From: Methylotenera sp.
GTDB lineage: Bacteria > Pseudomonadota > Gammaproteobacteria > Burkholderiales > Methylophilaceae
Length of the DNA stretch: 64,000 nucleotides
Direction of reading: 5' to 3'
Assembly (NCBI RefSeq): GCF_030684185.1
Contig: NZ_JAUXOY010000030.1
Coordinates: forward strand, 180,237-244,236
The position numbers and the translations under genes were made by a program. Of the stretch, positions 19,944-30,214 are shown piece after piece (within the stretch, counting starts at the first letter, position 1; the number at the start of each line of letters is the position of its first letter). The notes under the pieces are model-generated. The model did no database searches. It saw only the letters and a program-made list of their open reading frames with translations, and was not told the DNA's origin.

Positions 19944-22943
19944 TTAAAAGTTAAGTAATTTCTTAAGTTTTTTCTCGGCTTTTTCTTTAGCCTGGTCTTC
20001 TAAAGATTTAGGCGGTTCGGCAGGCGCAGCGGGCTGTGCTGTACTATCAGCATTTGTTGGTGTTTCTGGTGCGGCAGTATCAGCTGGTTTTTTCTTACCC
20101 AATAAACCTTTTATCGCATCCACTTTATCTCCGCCGCCTATCAATTCTTTAACGGCAACGCCTTTTTCGCCGCCCACTTTGTCCAGCAGGTTAGATTTTG
20201 CTAGCGCTGCACCTACCGCTGCAAAGTCCATACCATATTTAGGATTGGAAAATGTGCCTGTAATTTTTACTGGAATGGCAAAGCCTGCAAGTGCATCAAG
20301 ATCTGCGCCGCCTTGCCCACTGAGAGATTTAACAATGGTAGGTTTGGCTAGGTAGTTGATAGACTCATTACCAATATCAATGTCACCACGGCTATCACCT
20401 TTTGCCAAGCGAAGAATCGGTGCTTTCATGGCTAAATCTTCGTTATGAGCAACACCATTTTTAATATCAAAAGTAGCCGTTAGCTCACTGAAGTCAGTTT
20501 TCTTTTTACTATCCGCATCAACGCTATCTTTTGCTTTAAGCACATTCACTTTGTTTTTAAGTTCACGAATGCTACCCGCAATATCTACACCCTTTAGTGC
20601 ACCATCAGCCAAGTTAAGTGAAGCGTTACCTGCCAAAGCTTTTTTAAGCGCACCCACACTGTTGCCTGATGTAGAGACATCAATATTGACTGTGCCTTTA
20701 CCTTCTAACATATTGTTATTGATGGCATCTACCATCAACGGTCCAATCGATACGGCCTTCATGCTTTGCTTGAACGTGATGCTAGGTGTGGTGCGAGCAT
20801 CTACTTTTAACATGCCGCTCATGCTGCCTTGATACAAGTTTGCAGAAAACGGTGATAGTGTTGCTACGCCATTTTCTGCTTTTAAGCTTAGATTCACGTT
20901 TTCAGTTTTAACATTTGCTAATTTAAGCCAGCCGATTTTCGCCTCGCCTGAAGCGTTCAACTTTTTTAAAGCGCTCAAATCAATGGGAGTATCGCCTGTG
21001 CTTTTTGCAGTGGGCGTGCTATTTTTAGTGATGTATTTATCGGCATCCAGCTTATCAATATTGACGTTAAAACTGTAAATCGGGTCATTAAATCGGGAAA
21101 CAGCCACGTTGGCATTTACCTGGCTATCATCCACTTTTGCGGCAAGTGGATTCAGGCTTAATTTTTCGCCATCGGCTTTCAGATCAATACGAATATTAGA
21201 GGCTTTGGTTTTTCCATATTTCAGATTACCAATACGCAATGATCCATCTGCATTAAGTGCTTTAAGTGTACTTAAATCCAGTGGTTTATCGCTTGCTTTA
21301 CTATTAGCAGGCGCGCTGCTGGTGCTGACATATTTATCAACATCCAGTTGATCAATATCGATATCAAAAGTGTAAAGGGGTTTTGCAAAGTTGCTGATAC
21401 CTATTCTACCTTTGATTCTGCTATCGTCTAATTTTACGTCAAGACCAGTTAATGCCAGCCTTTCGCCGTCAGCTTTAATATTGACGTTTAAACCTGAAAT
21501 TTGGTATTTATCATACAAAATACTGCCCACATTTAGTTTGCCGTCTAACAACAGCGCTTTAAACGCACTCAGATCAGCAGGCTTGTCGTCACCTTTAGCG
21601 GCTGGCTGAGTTGATTTAGCCATTAGTTTATTCAGGTTGAGCTTGTCGGCATTTAAGTTGAATTTAATGCTGGGTTTTTTAAAGCTTGTTACGGCCACAT
21701 CACCATTGAGCTTAGTTTCGTCGATATTTAAGTTAAATTTGCTATTAGCTAATTCATTTTTAAGATCTGTATGCAGCGATAAATCAAATCGACCTTGCAT
21801 AGCGCCATTAGGTAAGCTTGGGTCTTTTATATCTAAATTGCCCGCAAGTTTGGGTAAGTCAAAAATCAGGTTCTCAAGATTGCCAGTAAAGGGAGAGGAA
21901 AATTTACCGTTAATGGTGCGCTTGCCTTGCACGCCAGCAATGTCGCCTGTAATACCGCTGCTTTGCAATGCCTTTGGCGATCCTTTAATGTCAGCCAAAA
22001 CCAAATTTGCTTTGAAAGTGTCGCCAGCTTTATCTTGCGATAGGCTCACCGTTACTTTTTTACCGGTAACTTCATCTTTTTGCGCCACTAATTCAGGTGC
22101 ATTTAAGTCTATTGTGAGTTTTGCGCCACTAAACTGTCCTGAAGCAACTAATTTTAAACTGTCGATTAAAAACTCACGTGTTTCTGGTTTGGCATCAATA
22201 TCACCACTGGCAGTAATATCAACATTTTTACCACCTAATAAATCACCTTTAATCTTGGCATCTAAGCCTTTAGCAACAAAGTGTTTAGTTGTAGGGTCTA
22301 CTAAAAAGTTACCTTTTAATTTTGCATCTGCCACTATTTCAGGCTGGCTAGCACTAATTGTGAAGTCAGTGGCTAAGTCTACAGGTTCAGCCAAGGCAAT
22401 GTGACCCGATGTTAAATTGAACTTAGACAGCGCGTATTTGGCACCTGATCCTTCATCAGTGTAGTTCACCGCAGAGTTGCTGACTTTAACGCCGTCTACA
22501 TCAAATTTAATATCTTGTGACTCTTCATCATCTTTAGAGAGTAAATCATCAAAGTTTGTGCTGCCATCTTTGTATTTAACGATGTTGGCTTGCGCACCAT
22601 CAATGTAAATGGTGTCTACAATCAACTCTTTTTTGAGAAGCGGCAGCAATGCAAGTGACACTTTAACGCTGTTGACCGACGCGAATTCTTTGCTATTTTT
22701 ATGTTCAGACAGAGAAATTTTACCTAAATCCGCGCCTATTTTTGGCCAAAAGGCTAGTTTGATGTCACCGTCTAATTTTAGTGTTCGTTCCTTTTTTTCT
22801 TGTACCAAATCAATGACTTTTTGCTTGTAATCGTTTGGGTTAAAGGTCACGGCAATAATCGTTACTACTAACAAAACCAGGCCAATCAAGCCACCTAGAA
22901 CGTATGCGGAATATTTAAGAAGTTTTTTCATCATCACTCTCAC
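19944..22943 (-). CDS. AsmA-like protein, envelope biogenesis
   Basis: A 999-residue inner-membrane-anchored periplasmic protein of the AsmA family, large bridge-like proteins thought to move phospholipids or affect outer-membrane assembly. There is one N-terminal membrane helix (YSAYVLGGLIGLVLLVVTIIAV, residues about 12-33), followed by the AsmA N-terminal domain (FNPNDYKQKVIDLVQEK...LDGDIKLAFWPKIG). The middle carries three near-repeats of about 100 residues (about 410-720), each with a xDLSxLKxLxxDG...IGxLKY...LKADGExLxL pattern. The C-terminal AsmA_2 domain is followed by a Pro/Ala-rich and then Lys-rich tail. The start could be either of the close ATGs at 22943 or 22934. Confidence 0.88.
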   Translation of the reverse strand: MRVMMKKLLKYSAYVLGGLIGLVLLVVTIIAVTFNPNDYKQKVIDLVQEKKERTLKLDGDIKLAFWPKIGADLGKISLSEHKNSKEFASVNSVKVSLALLPLLKKELIVDTIYIDGAQANIVKYKDGSTNFDDLLSKDDEESQDIKFDVDGVKVSNSAVNYTDEGSGAKYALSKFNLTSGHIALAEPVDLATDFTISASQPEIVADAKLKGNFLVDPTTKHFVAKGLDAKIKGDLLGGKNVDITASGDIDAKPETREFLIDSLKLVASGQFSGAKLTIDLNAPELVAQKDEVTGKKVTVSLSQDKAGDTFKANLVLADIKGSPKALQSSGITGDIAGVQGKRTINGKFSSPFTGNLENLIFDLPKLAGNLDIKDPSLPNGAMQGRFDLSLHTDLKNELANSKFNLNIDETKLNGDVAVTSFKKPSIKFNLNADKLNLNKLMAKSTQPAAKGDDKPADLSAFKALLLDGKLNVGSILYDKYQISGLNVNIKADGERLALTGLDVKLDDSRIKGRIGISNFAKPLYTFDIDIDQLDVDKYVSTSSAPANSKASDKPLDLSTLKALNADGSLRIGNLKYGKTKASNIRIDLKADGEKLSLNPLAAKVDDSQVNANVAVSRFNDPIYSFNVNIDKLDADKYITKNSTPTAKSTGDTPIDLSALKKLNASGEAKIGWLKLANVKTENVNLSLKAENGVATLSPFSANLYQGSMSGMLKVDARTTPSITFKQSMKAVSIGPLMVDAINNNMLEGKGTVNIDVSTSGNSVGALKKALAGNASLNLADGALKGVDIAGSIRELKNKVNVLKAKDSVDADSKKKTDFSELTATFDIKNGVAHNEDLAMKAPILRLAKGDSRGDIDIGNESINYLAKPTIVKSLSGQGGADLDALAGFAIPVKITGTFSNPKYGMDFAAVGAALAKSNLLDKVGGEKGVAVKELIGGGDKVDAIKGLLGKKKPADTAAPETPTNADSTAQPAAPAEPPKSLEDQAKEKAEKKLKKLLNF

Positions 22944-22984
22944 TACAAGATATGCAAAATTTTAACACTAGAATCAGTCTGGCA

Positions 22985-23629
22985 CTATTTCCAGAAAAAA
23001 TGGTTGAATGCAACAACGCCAAATTTTAATATTAGATATGCCAGAAGACTGTAAAAAATAATCGTCAGCACTAAACAGATTAGTGCAAAAATGACCATCA
23101 AGCCATCACGTTCAACTTCACCCGTGCAATAAAATAATACGGCCAAGCTGGGAAACAGGTTTTTGAATGGCACGACGCCACCAAGTGGAATCGCCACTAG
23201 CAAGCCAACCATGATAAAAATAAAACCACCAACTTTTTCTTTTGTTCGGCCTTCAACTAAAAAACTTAAACGTGGTTTAGAAAGTTTACGGAAGAATCGA
23301 ATGATGTTTAAGCAGGTATTCACTAACGCTTGGCGCATACGTAAACTTAAAGTCACCGTGCGAATCTTTTGTGGCAAGGCCAAATTCGCCTCTCCTTTAT
23401 AAAGCTGCAAACCTAATGCTACAAATGCCGCACTGCCAACTAAGGCAAACAAGCCTAAAGGAATGGGTTGCAAAAAAGGCAGTATCGCAAGGGTTGCGGT
23501 GAGTGTGTAGGCGTTATGGCCCAAGCTATCAAGGGCATCACCAAAGGCTAATGGCTCGGTGGCGGCGGGTGCTGCGAATTGGTTTAAAGTGGCGACTAAA
23601 TCATCAAATTGACTTGTAGCGTCACTCAT
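22985..23629 (-). CDS. ExoD family membrane protein
   Basis: Matches the ExoD family of integral membrane proteins first linked to exopolysaccharide production and alkaline tolerance in rhizobia. Family landmarks are the N-terminal LGHNAYTLTATLAILPFLQPIPLG (a two-part hydrophobic hairpin), FVEGRTKEK-like FLVEGRTKEKVGG, and VAIPLGGVVPFKNLFPSLAVL. There are four to five membrane segments. The start was set at the ATG for MSDATSQ (23629), since the preceding in-frame part is not family-like. It lies just upstream of the AsmA-like gene on the same strand. Confidence 0.82.
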   Translation of the reverse strand: MSDATSQFDDLVATLNQFAAPAATEPLAFGDALDSLGHNAYTLTATLAILPFLQPIPLGLFALVGSAAFVALGLQLYKGEANLALPQKIRTVTLSLRMRQALVNTCLNIIRFFRKLSKPRLSFLVEGRTKEKVGGFIFIMVGLLVAIPLGGVVPFKNLFPSLAVLFYCTGEVERDGLMVIFALICLVLTIIFYSLLAYLILKFGVVAFNHFFWK

Positions 23630-23778
23630 GCGAATTTCCAAAAATAGCCTGGCACTTGCATACGAAAAATAATGCGCTATCAAGCAAACGCTTTGAAATC
23701 ATGTGTGGCAACAAATCACCATAAAAAAGCGAATCATTCAAGTTAGCATTAAGGCTTGTTAAGCTATTGATTGTCACT

Positions 23779-24606
23779 TTAATGTACAGTCCAATTGACC
23801 AAGCCAGTATATGCCGTCACCAATACAATCACACCAAATGCAATTCTGTACCATGCAAAAATTGTAAAATCGTGATGGCTTACGTAGCGAATAAGTGCGC
23901 GAACCGCAATCATGGCGCTAATAAAAGCAAATATAAACCCAATCACCAATGCACCTATGTCATCTATGCTTAACAAGGCACGGTCATTGTACATGGAGTA
24001 AATCGAAGCAATTCCTAGCGTCGGCACTGCAAGAAAGAATGAAAATTCCGCAGCTGCTTTACGAGATAAGCCAAAAAACAGGCCGCCGATAATGGTAGAG
24101 CCAGAGCGTGACATCCCGGGAATAAGTGCAACGGCTTGAGCAAATCCCAATTTCAAAGCATCTAAAGGACGAATGTCATCTACAGTCTCGATGGTGACGG
24201 TGTGCTTGCGCTTTTCTGCCCATAAAATAATGAAAGCACCGGCAATAAATGCTATTGCTACTGGCACAGGTTTAAATAGGTATGCTTTTATTTTGTCGCC
24301 AAATGCCAAACCTAAAATCGCTAGTGGTAAAAAGGCAATGGAGAGATTGATGATTAGGCGATTGGCGATGGGGTCACGGCCGATGCCGGCAAAAGTGCTT
24401 ACGAAGCGCGTGCGGTATTCCCATATCACTGCCAACATCGCACCTAATTGAATGGCTATGTCGAACACACCGCGTTTGTCGTGATCCATAAAGTTGAGCA
24501 GATCGCCCACCAATATGAGGTGGCCAGTGCTGGAAATGGGTAAAAACTCTGTCGCACCTTCAACAATGCCAAGAATTGCGGCTTTAAGTAATAATGTGAT
24601 GTCCAT
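23779..24606 (-). CDS. uppP: Undecaprenyl-diphosphatase
   Basis: UppP (BacA) recycles the lipid carrier undecaprenyl diphosphate for peptidoglycan and other envelope polymers. The two family signatures are intact: EGATEFLPISSTGHLIL (about residues 17-33) with the catalytic Glu and Ser, and PGMSRSGSTI (about 165-174) with the catalytic Arg. It has the normal 275 residues and seven to eight membrane segments. It is followed downstream on the same strand by exoD-like and asmA-like genes, all of them envelope functions. Confidence 0.96.
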   Translation of the reverse strand: MDITLLLKAAILGIVEGATEFLPISSTGHLILVGDLLNFMDHDKRGVFDIAIQLGAMLAVIWEYRTRFVSTFAGIGRDPIANRLIINLSIAFLPLAILGLAFGDKIKAYLFKPVPVAIAFIAGAFIILWAEKRKHTVTIETVDDIRPLDALKLGFAQAVALIPGMSRSGSTIIGGLFFGLSRKAAAEFSFFLAVPTLGIASIYSMYNDRALLSIDDIGALVIGFIFAFISAMIAVRALIRYVSHHDFTIFAWYRIAFGVIVLVTAYTGLVNWTVH

Positions 24607-24666
24607 GACGGTATTTTAGCAGGTTTGGCTTTTACTATCGGATGGATTTATGTACTTGATTTTTTG

Positions 24667-24700
24667 CCCATAAAAAAGGGCGATGAATCGCCCTTTTACG
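24667..24700. terminator. Intrinsic terminator upstream of uppP
   Basis: AAAAAAGGGCGAT, a two-base loop and ATCGCCCTTTT form a GC-rich stem with flanking A and T runs. It follows the YidB-like gene on the minus strand and insulates it from uppP. Confidence 0.82.
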
Positions 24701-24718
24701 TGAATCTGCCTGACTAAC

Positions 24719-25111
24719 TTATTTCAGCATGCCTAAAACCGTGTTGAGTAAATTGCTAGAGTCGCCTGTCACTTCGCCATTTGGCGTCATTTTATCTATC
24801 ACAGATGGTAAATATTGAGCAATTTGGCTAGTTAATACTTCAGGCTTAATACCAAACTTTTCGGCCATTTCTGCAATTGCACCGCTACCTAATACGCTAG
24901 AGATCTGATCTGGTGAAATTGGTAGGTTTGCACCAGTGCTAACCCAAGATGCCGCCAAATCACCAAGGCCGCCCTGCTTGAATTTGTCTAAGACACCATT
25001 TAAGCCGCCGTTTTGATTAAACATTTCCATGGCAATTTGTGCCATGCCGCCTTTTTCCCCACCTAATTTACTTAAAACCGCACCTGCGACGTTGTCGAAT
25101 AAACTCATCAT
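24719..25111 (-). CDS. YidB-like (DUF937) protein
   Basis: A 130-residue protein of the YidB/DUF937 family. The N-terminal helix SLFDNVAGAVLSKLGGEKGG, a Gly-rich stretch (GGLNGVLDKFKQGGLGDLAASWVSTGANLPIS) and the helix pair ISPDQISSVLGSGAIAEMAEKFGI are diagnostic. The function is not established; the family is often called homeobox-like by fold. It has no signal peptide or membrane helix. It lies between the pseudouridine synthase gene and uppP, and its own terminator follows. Confidence 0.82.
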   Translation of the reverse strand: MMSLFDNVAGAVLSKLGGEKGGMAQIAMEMFNQNGGLNGVLDKFKQGGLGDLAASWVSTGANLPISPDQISSVLGSGAIAEMAEKFGIKPEVLTSQIAQYLPSVIDKMTPNGEVTGDSSNLLNTVLGMLK

Positions 25112-25155
25112 TCATCCCCTTAAAAAGAAAAAACCTGCCTAAGAATTAGCATAAC

Positions 25156-26382
25156 TCAAAAACGTTCGCCGTTGCGCAAATAGCGCCATTGTCCAACAGG
25201 TAATTTACCTAAGTTAACACTTCCGATACGCACGCGTTTAAGGCCCACCACATGCAAACCTACCATTTCGCACATGCGGCGAATCTGGCGCTTTTTACCT
25301 TCGCGCAACACAAAGCGCAATTGGTCTTCATTTTGCCAGCTGACCTTTGCAGGCTTGAGTTTTTCACCATCTAAACTTAAACCAAAATTCAAGCGTTTTA
25401 AACCTTCATCATCCAAAGTGCCTTCAACGCGAACCAGATATTCTTTTTCAACCGTTGAATCTTCACCAATTAAATGGCGTGCCACGCGGCCATCTTGAGT
25501 GAGCACTAACATTCCTGTAGAGTCAATATCCAAGCGCCCTGCTGGTGCAAGGCCATTTAGATACCTACGTTGAAACTCTCGCGCATGGTGTTGATTTAAC
25601 TCGGGATCATCTAGCCACTCGTTATCAGGGTGCACCAACACAATCGCAGGCTGGTATCCATCTTCCGCCTGCCCGCTCACATACCCTACAGGTTTGTGCA
25701 AAATAATCGTCACTGTTTCAGCCTGCACTTCATGCGCATAACTGCTGATTACAATTTCAGCATCTGGGTTAATGCGTGTGCCCAGCGTATCAATAATCAC
25801 GCCATCCACCATCACCCAGCTATTCATAATCCACTCGTCTGCCTCACGACGCGAGCAAATACCACGCTCCGCCATCACCTTAGAAAGCCGTGGTAACTCA
25901 GTGCTAATGGATGTGGATTTATACGCAGCTTTTGCTGCAGCACCATATTGTGGCGTGTTTACTGAGTCGTAGCCATCACGCACCTTGCCACCACGGCGAG
26001 GCGCTTGACGGTACTGCGGCTCATTTTTGTCAGGACGTGGTGTAATGCGTGTATCAACGCCCTGCGGCCTTGCTTGCCTAGGTTGTTGCTCTCTGTCATC
26101 AGCAGATTTTGACGGATATATTGGGCGGGCATTTTGCCCATCATCACCCCGAGTATTTTCACGCGGCTTACCATCGAAGCGATGATTACGTTGCCCAGTT
26201 CTAGCGGACGTATGAGCCACAGGCTCTTGCCTTGCAGGCTGCGATTCAGCTATAGCAGGCTTATTCACATTAGGTGGCGTCACGCTTCGGTCACGCTGAA
26301 TCGTATTTGTGCGACGTACAGGCGCTTTGCTCGCTTTAACTTGCGTATCGTCAGGTTTTTTAGTTAGTTTAATTGTGGTCAA
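25156..26382 (-). CDS. 23S rRNA pseudouridine synthase, RsuA/RluB/E/F family
   Basis: Isomerises a specific uridine in 23S rRNA. A canonical enzyme core fills residues about 163-408. It has the S4 RNA-binding domain ([20 protein letters not shown]) and the catalytic motif [16 protein letters not shown] with the active-site Asp. These are followed by [22 protein letters not shown] and [19 protein letters not shown]. The last motifs resemble RluF most, but RluB or RluE is possible. The unusual part is an N-terminal extension of about 160 residues rich in Arg, Gln, Asn and Pro with no predicted fold. Such basic tails occur on betaproteobacterial members and may bind RNA. Confidence 0.88.
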   Translation of the reverse strand: MTTIKLTKKPDDTQVKASKAPVRRTNTIQRDRSVTPPNVNKPAIAESQPARQEPVAHTSARTGQRNHRFDGKPRENTRGDDGQNARPIYPSKSADDREQQPRQARPQGVDTRITPRPDKNEPQYRQAPRRGGKVRDGYDSVNTPQYGAAAKAAYKSTSISTELPRLSKVMAERGICSRREADEWIMNSWVMVDGVIIDTLGTRINPDAEIVISSYAHEVQAETVTIILHKPVGYVSGQAEDGYQPAIVLVHPDNEWLDDPELNQHHAREFQRRYLNGLAPAGRLDIDSTGMLVLTQDGRVARHLIGEDSTVEKEYLVRVEGTLDDEGLKRLNFGLSLDGEKLKPAKVSWQNEDQLRFVLREGKKRQIRRMCEMVGLHVVGLKRVRIGSVNLGKLPVGQWRYLRNGERF

Positions 26383-26471
26383 AATAGTCTGTATTCAATT
26401 TGGTTGTTGAGCTATTTTAACAAAATTAAGTCCTACTCCTCTATTTATTAAAACAAACGTTTGCATACATT

Positions 26472-26513
26472 ATGTTCGAGCCTTATTTGGTGAGCCAAAC
26501 TAGGCTCGAACAT
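26472..26513. repeat. Long inverted repeat (42-base hairpin)
   Basis: ATGTTCGAGCCT and AGGCTCGAACAT are perfect arms of 12 bases, and inside them TTTGG pairs with CCAAA around TGAG. The whole forms a near-continuous cruciform between the thiC terminator and the pseudouridine synthase promoter region. It has no T run, so it is not a classical terminator. Confidence 0.75.
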
Positions 26514-26619
26514 AGGTTGTATTGGGATGTAGGTAGCATTTGCTACAACTCATCATCTAGACGACAAATCTCTTTAGTTAATATACGCTACGTTGAAATA
26601 CAGTTCAGATGTCTAAAAT

Positions 26620-26649
26620 AAAGAAGCAGGCACTCGGTCTGCTTCTTTG
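26620..26649 (-). terminator. Intrinsic terminator of thiC
   Basis: On the minus strand the stem AAAGAAGCAG / CTGCTTCTTT with a nine-base loop is followed by ATTTTAG, 17 bases after the thiC stop. Confidence 0.78.
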
Positions 26650-26665
26650 ACTTAAAATCTACCAG

Positions 26666-28558
<1,893 letters not shown>

Positions 28559-28577
28559 CTATTCATTTAATTCAAAA

Positions 28578-28640
28578 GTAGGAAAGCATCTTGATGCTTT
28601 GCCTATGTTTATTGATAGGAAAGCAATTGTGCTTTCCTAC
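28578..28640. repeat. REP-like doublet in the thiC leader / expression platform
   Basis: GTAGGAAAGCATC at 28578 is mirrored by TGCTTTCCTAC ending at 28640. Each end also forms its own hairpin: AAAGCATC TT GATGCTTT (28583-28600) and TAGGAAAGCA ATTG TGCTTTCCTA (28616-28639). This layout, a GTAG head followed by a hairpin, twice in inverted order, is that of a REP doublet and resembles the one at 56732. The right end overlaps the 3' strand of the TPP aptamer. Confidence 0.6.
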
Positions 28641-28716
28641 GGCGGCATGACCCGCATCAGGTTCAAAGGGTGATTCTCACTATGATTTTTAAATATTAAA
28701 AATATAGACCCCTAGC
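28632..28716 (-). promoter_or_regulatory. TPP riboswitch upstream of thiC
   Basis: Reading the minus strand from 28716: CTAGGGGTCTATA, a variable arm, TGAGAA, then ACCCTTTGAACCTGATG, CGGGTCATGCCG and CGTAGGAAAG. These are the thi-box consensus elements in the right order. The end of the aptamer (GTAGGAAAGC) can pair either with the aptamer start or with the downstream GCTTTCCTA. The second pairing gives a simple ligand-dependent switch. Confidence 0.93.
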
Positions 28717-28930
28717 AATCAACGAAAATTACGCTAAATTGCTAATAATAGCAAGCCCTTATCTTATAAGCGCTATAGTTTGAAATTACTTAAGTGCTTA
28801 TTTTTAATTGACTAATAACAACAAGTGCCAACAAAAATATTGTAAATAATGATTTTTAATCATCAGCAACACTTGGGGTTCTTGCTATAATGAACATATT
28901 AATCAAATGTAAAAAAGGTCGGGGGTGTTT

Positions 28931-29077
28931 ATGTCTTTAATTCTTTATCTTCTTTATTACTTAGTCGCAATTGTCGCGCTGTTTTTTCATTTCACTGGTC
29001 AGTTAGAGCGCTGGGGTATGGAGTGGGTGGTTATTGTCTTGGCAATCACCGTATTTCCCGTCGTTTTGTATCTTTAA
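28931..29077 (+). CDS. Small membrane protein, 48 residues
   Basis: A short gene with a strong ribosome site (GGGGGTG, six bases before the ATG). The product reads as two hydrophobic helices: SLILYLLYYLVAIVALFF, a polar turn with HFTGQLERWGMEW, and VVIVLAITVFPVVLYL at the C-terminus. It resembles no protein that I recognise. It stands alone between the thiC leader (divergent) and the PAP2 gene. A weak hairpin (CTTTATGG / CCGTAAAG) follows near 29090-29115 and could end its transcript. Confidence 0.6.
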   Translation: MSLILYLLYYLVAIVALFFHFTGQLERWGMEWVVIVLAITVFPVVLYL

Positions 29078-29408
29078 AAAGTCTTTCAGCTTTATGGTTT
29101 CACCGTAAAGTTTTAGCTGACTATATTTCCCGTTACATCAATGGTTTCTAATGATTGCGTGTTAGAGACTTAAAGTTAAGCAACTCTATCTACTTGCCAT
29201 GTAGTTCTTATTACCCTGCAATTTTTGTAGGCTAATGATTTCATTCATGTGAAATTTGCAGCATTTTTATGTGCCGTCCTGGCATCTCCCTATGCCTCAT
29301 CGGCAATAAATTTATATAAAACAATTTGTTAGCTAAGCAAATACATGTGTTGTTATTTTGGCACTGTAATTGCAATCTATCTCTTGATTAAATCTATAAG
29401 AAATTCAA
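29078..29408. other. 331-base stretch with no gene seen
   Basis: AT-rich. It contains the imperfect hairpin around 29085-29122 after the 48-residue gene and presumably the promoter of the PAP2 gene, but no box clear enough to mark. No open frame with a ribosome site was found. Confidence 0.5.
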
Positions 29409-30155
29409 ATGTCATCCTCAAATCAAACCTTCGCCTTGGGTGTTGGTAACAGCTTTTACCAACAACATATCGTTGGCTTGTTATTAAGTGCAATTATTCT
29501 AGCGGTTATCTACCCAAAAACGGGGTTGGATCAATTTTTAATAGCGCCTTATTTTGATGCTGCAACCCAAAGCTTTCCGCTTAAACATCAAGTTTTTTTA
29601 GAAATGGTTATGCACTCTGGTTTGAAATATTGCATAGTATTTGTCGCTGTAAGCACTTTAGCCCTTGGTCTGGTAGGCAATAAAATGGCGCCTTTCAGGG
29701 CGTCTATCGGCCTCTATAAAAAGCAGTTTCTTTGGGTGTTTATTGGCATGGCACTTTCAAGTAGTGCGGTTTCAATTTTAAAAGGTTTCAGTATTCATGG
29801 TTGCCCCAATAACTTAACCATTTATGGCGGCAATTTGCCATTATTAAAACTGTTTGAAAATTTACCCAAAGGCGTTGAAGCAGGACATTGCTTTCCTGGA
29901 GGGCACGCGAGTGGAGGTTTTGCGTTGATGGCATTCTATTTTTCTTTTCGTGATTACAAACCTAAATTAGCAGTTGCGATGTTGGTGACGTCGCTGGTGT
30001 TGGGTTTTATCATGGGCTGGGCGCAAATGATGCGAGGAGCACATTTTTTGTCACATAACTTATGGACAGCTTGGGTAGTTTGGATGATGTTGTTCGTGCA
30101 ATACCTGATATGGCCACCTAAAACATTATTATCCAGCACGTTAAGACAACCTTAA
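29409..30155 (+). CDS. PAP2 superfamily membrane phosphatase
   Basis: A 248-residue integral membrane phosphatase of the PAP2/PgpB type, acting on a lipid phosphate on the outer face of the inner membrane. The three catalytic blocks are visible. Motif 1 is reduced (VSILKGFSIHGCP). Motif 2 reads GHCFPGGHASGG (near residue 160). Motif 3 is RGAHFLSHNLW (near 205), with the catalytic His in both of the last two. There are five or six membrane segments. It lies 59 bases before an LtaS-like transferase gene; a lipid A or lipid-carrier dephosphorylation role paired with it is inference. Confidence 0.85.
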   Translation: MSSSNQTFALGVGNSFYQQHIVGLLLSAIILAVIYPKTGLDQFLIAPYFDAATQSFPLKHQVFLEMVMHSGLKYCIVFVAVSTLALGLVGNKMAPFRASIGLYKKQFLWVFIGMALSSSAVSILKGFSIHGCPNNLTIYGGNLPLLKLFENLPKGVEAGHCFPGGHASGGFALMAFYFSFRDYKPKLAVAMLVTSLVLGFIMGWAQMMRGAHFLSHNLWTAWVVWMMLFVQYLIWPPKTLLSSTLRQP

Positions 30156-30214
30156 GGTTCACATGCAACGATGCAAGCTGGTCTGTATTTTTTTAGATTA
30201 TTTTAGGTTATTGC

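Noticed and set aside
21637..22404. 255-codon open frame opposite the AsmA-like gene
   Set aside because: Antisense shadow: low-complexity Leu/Ser/Pro content mirrors the repeats of the real protein, and no start signal is seen.
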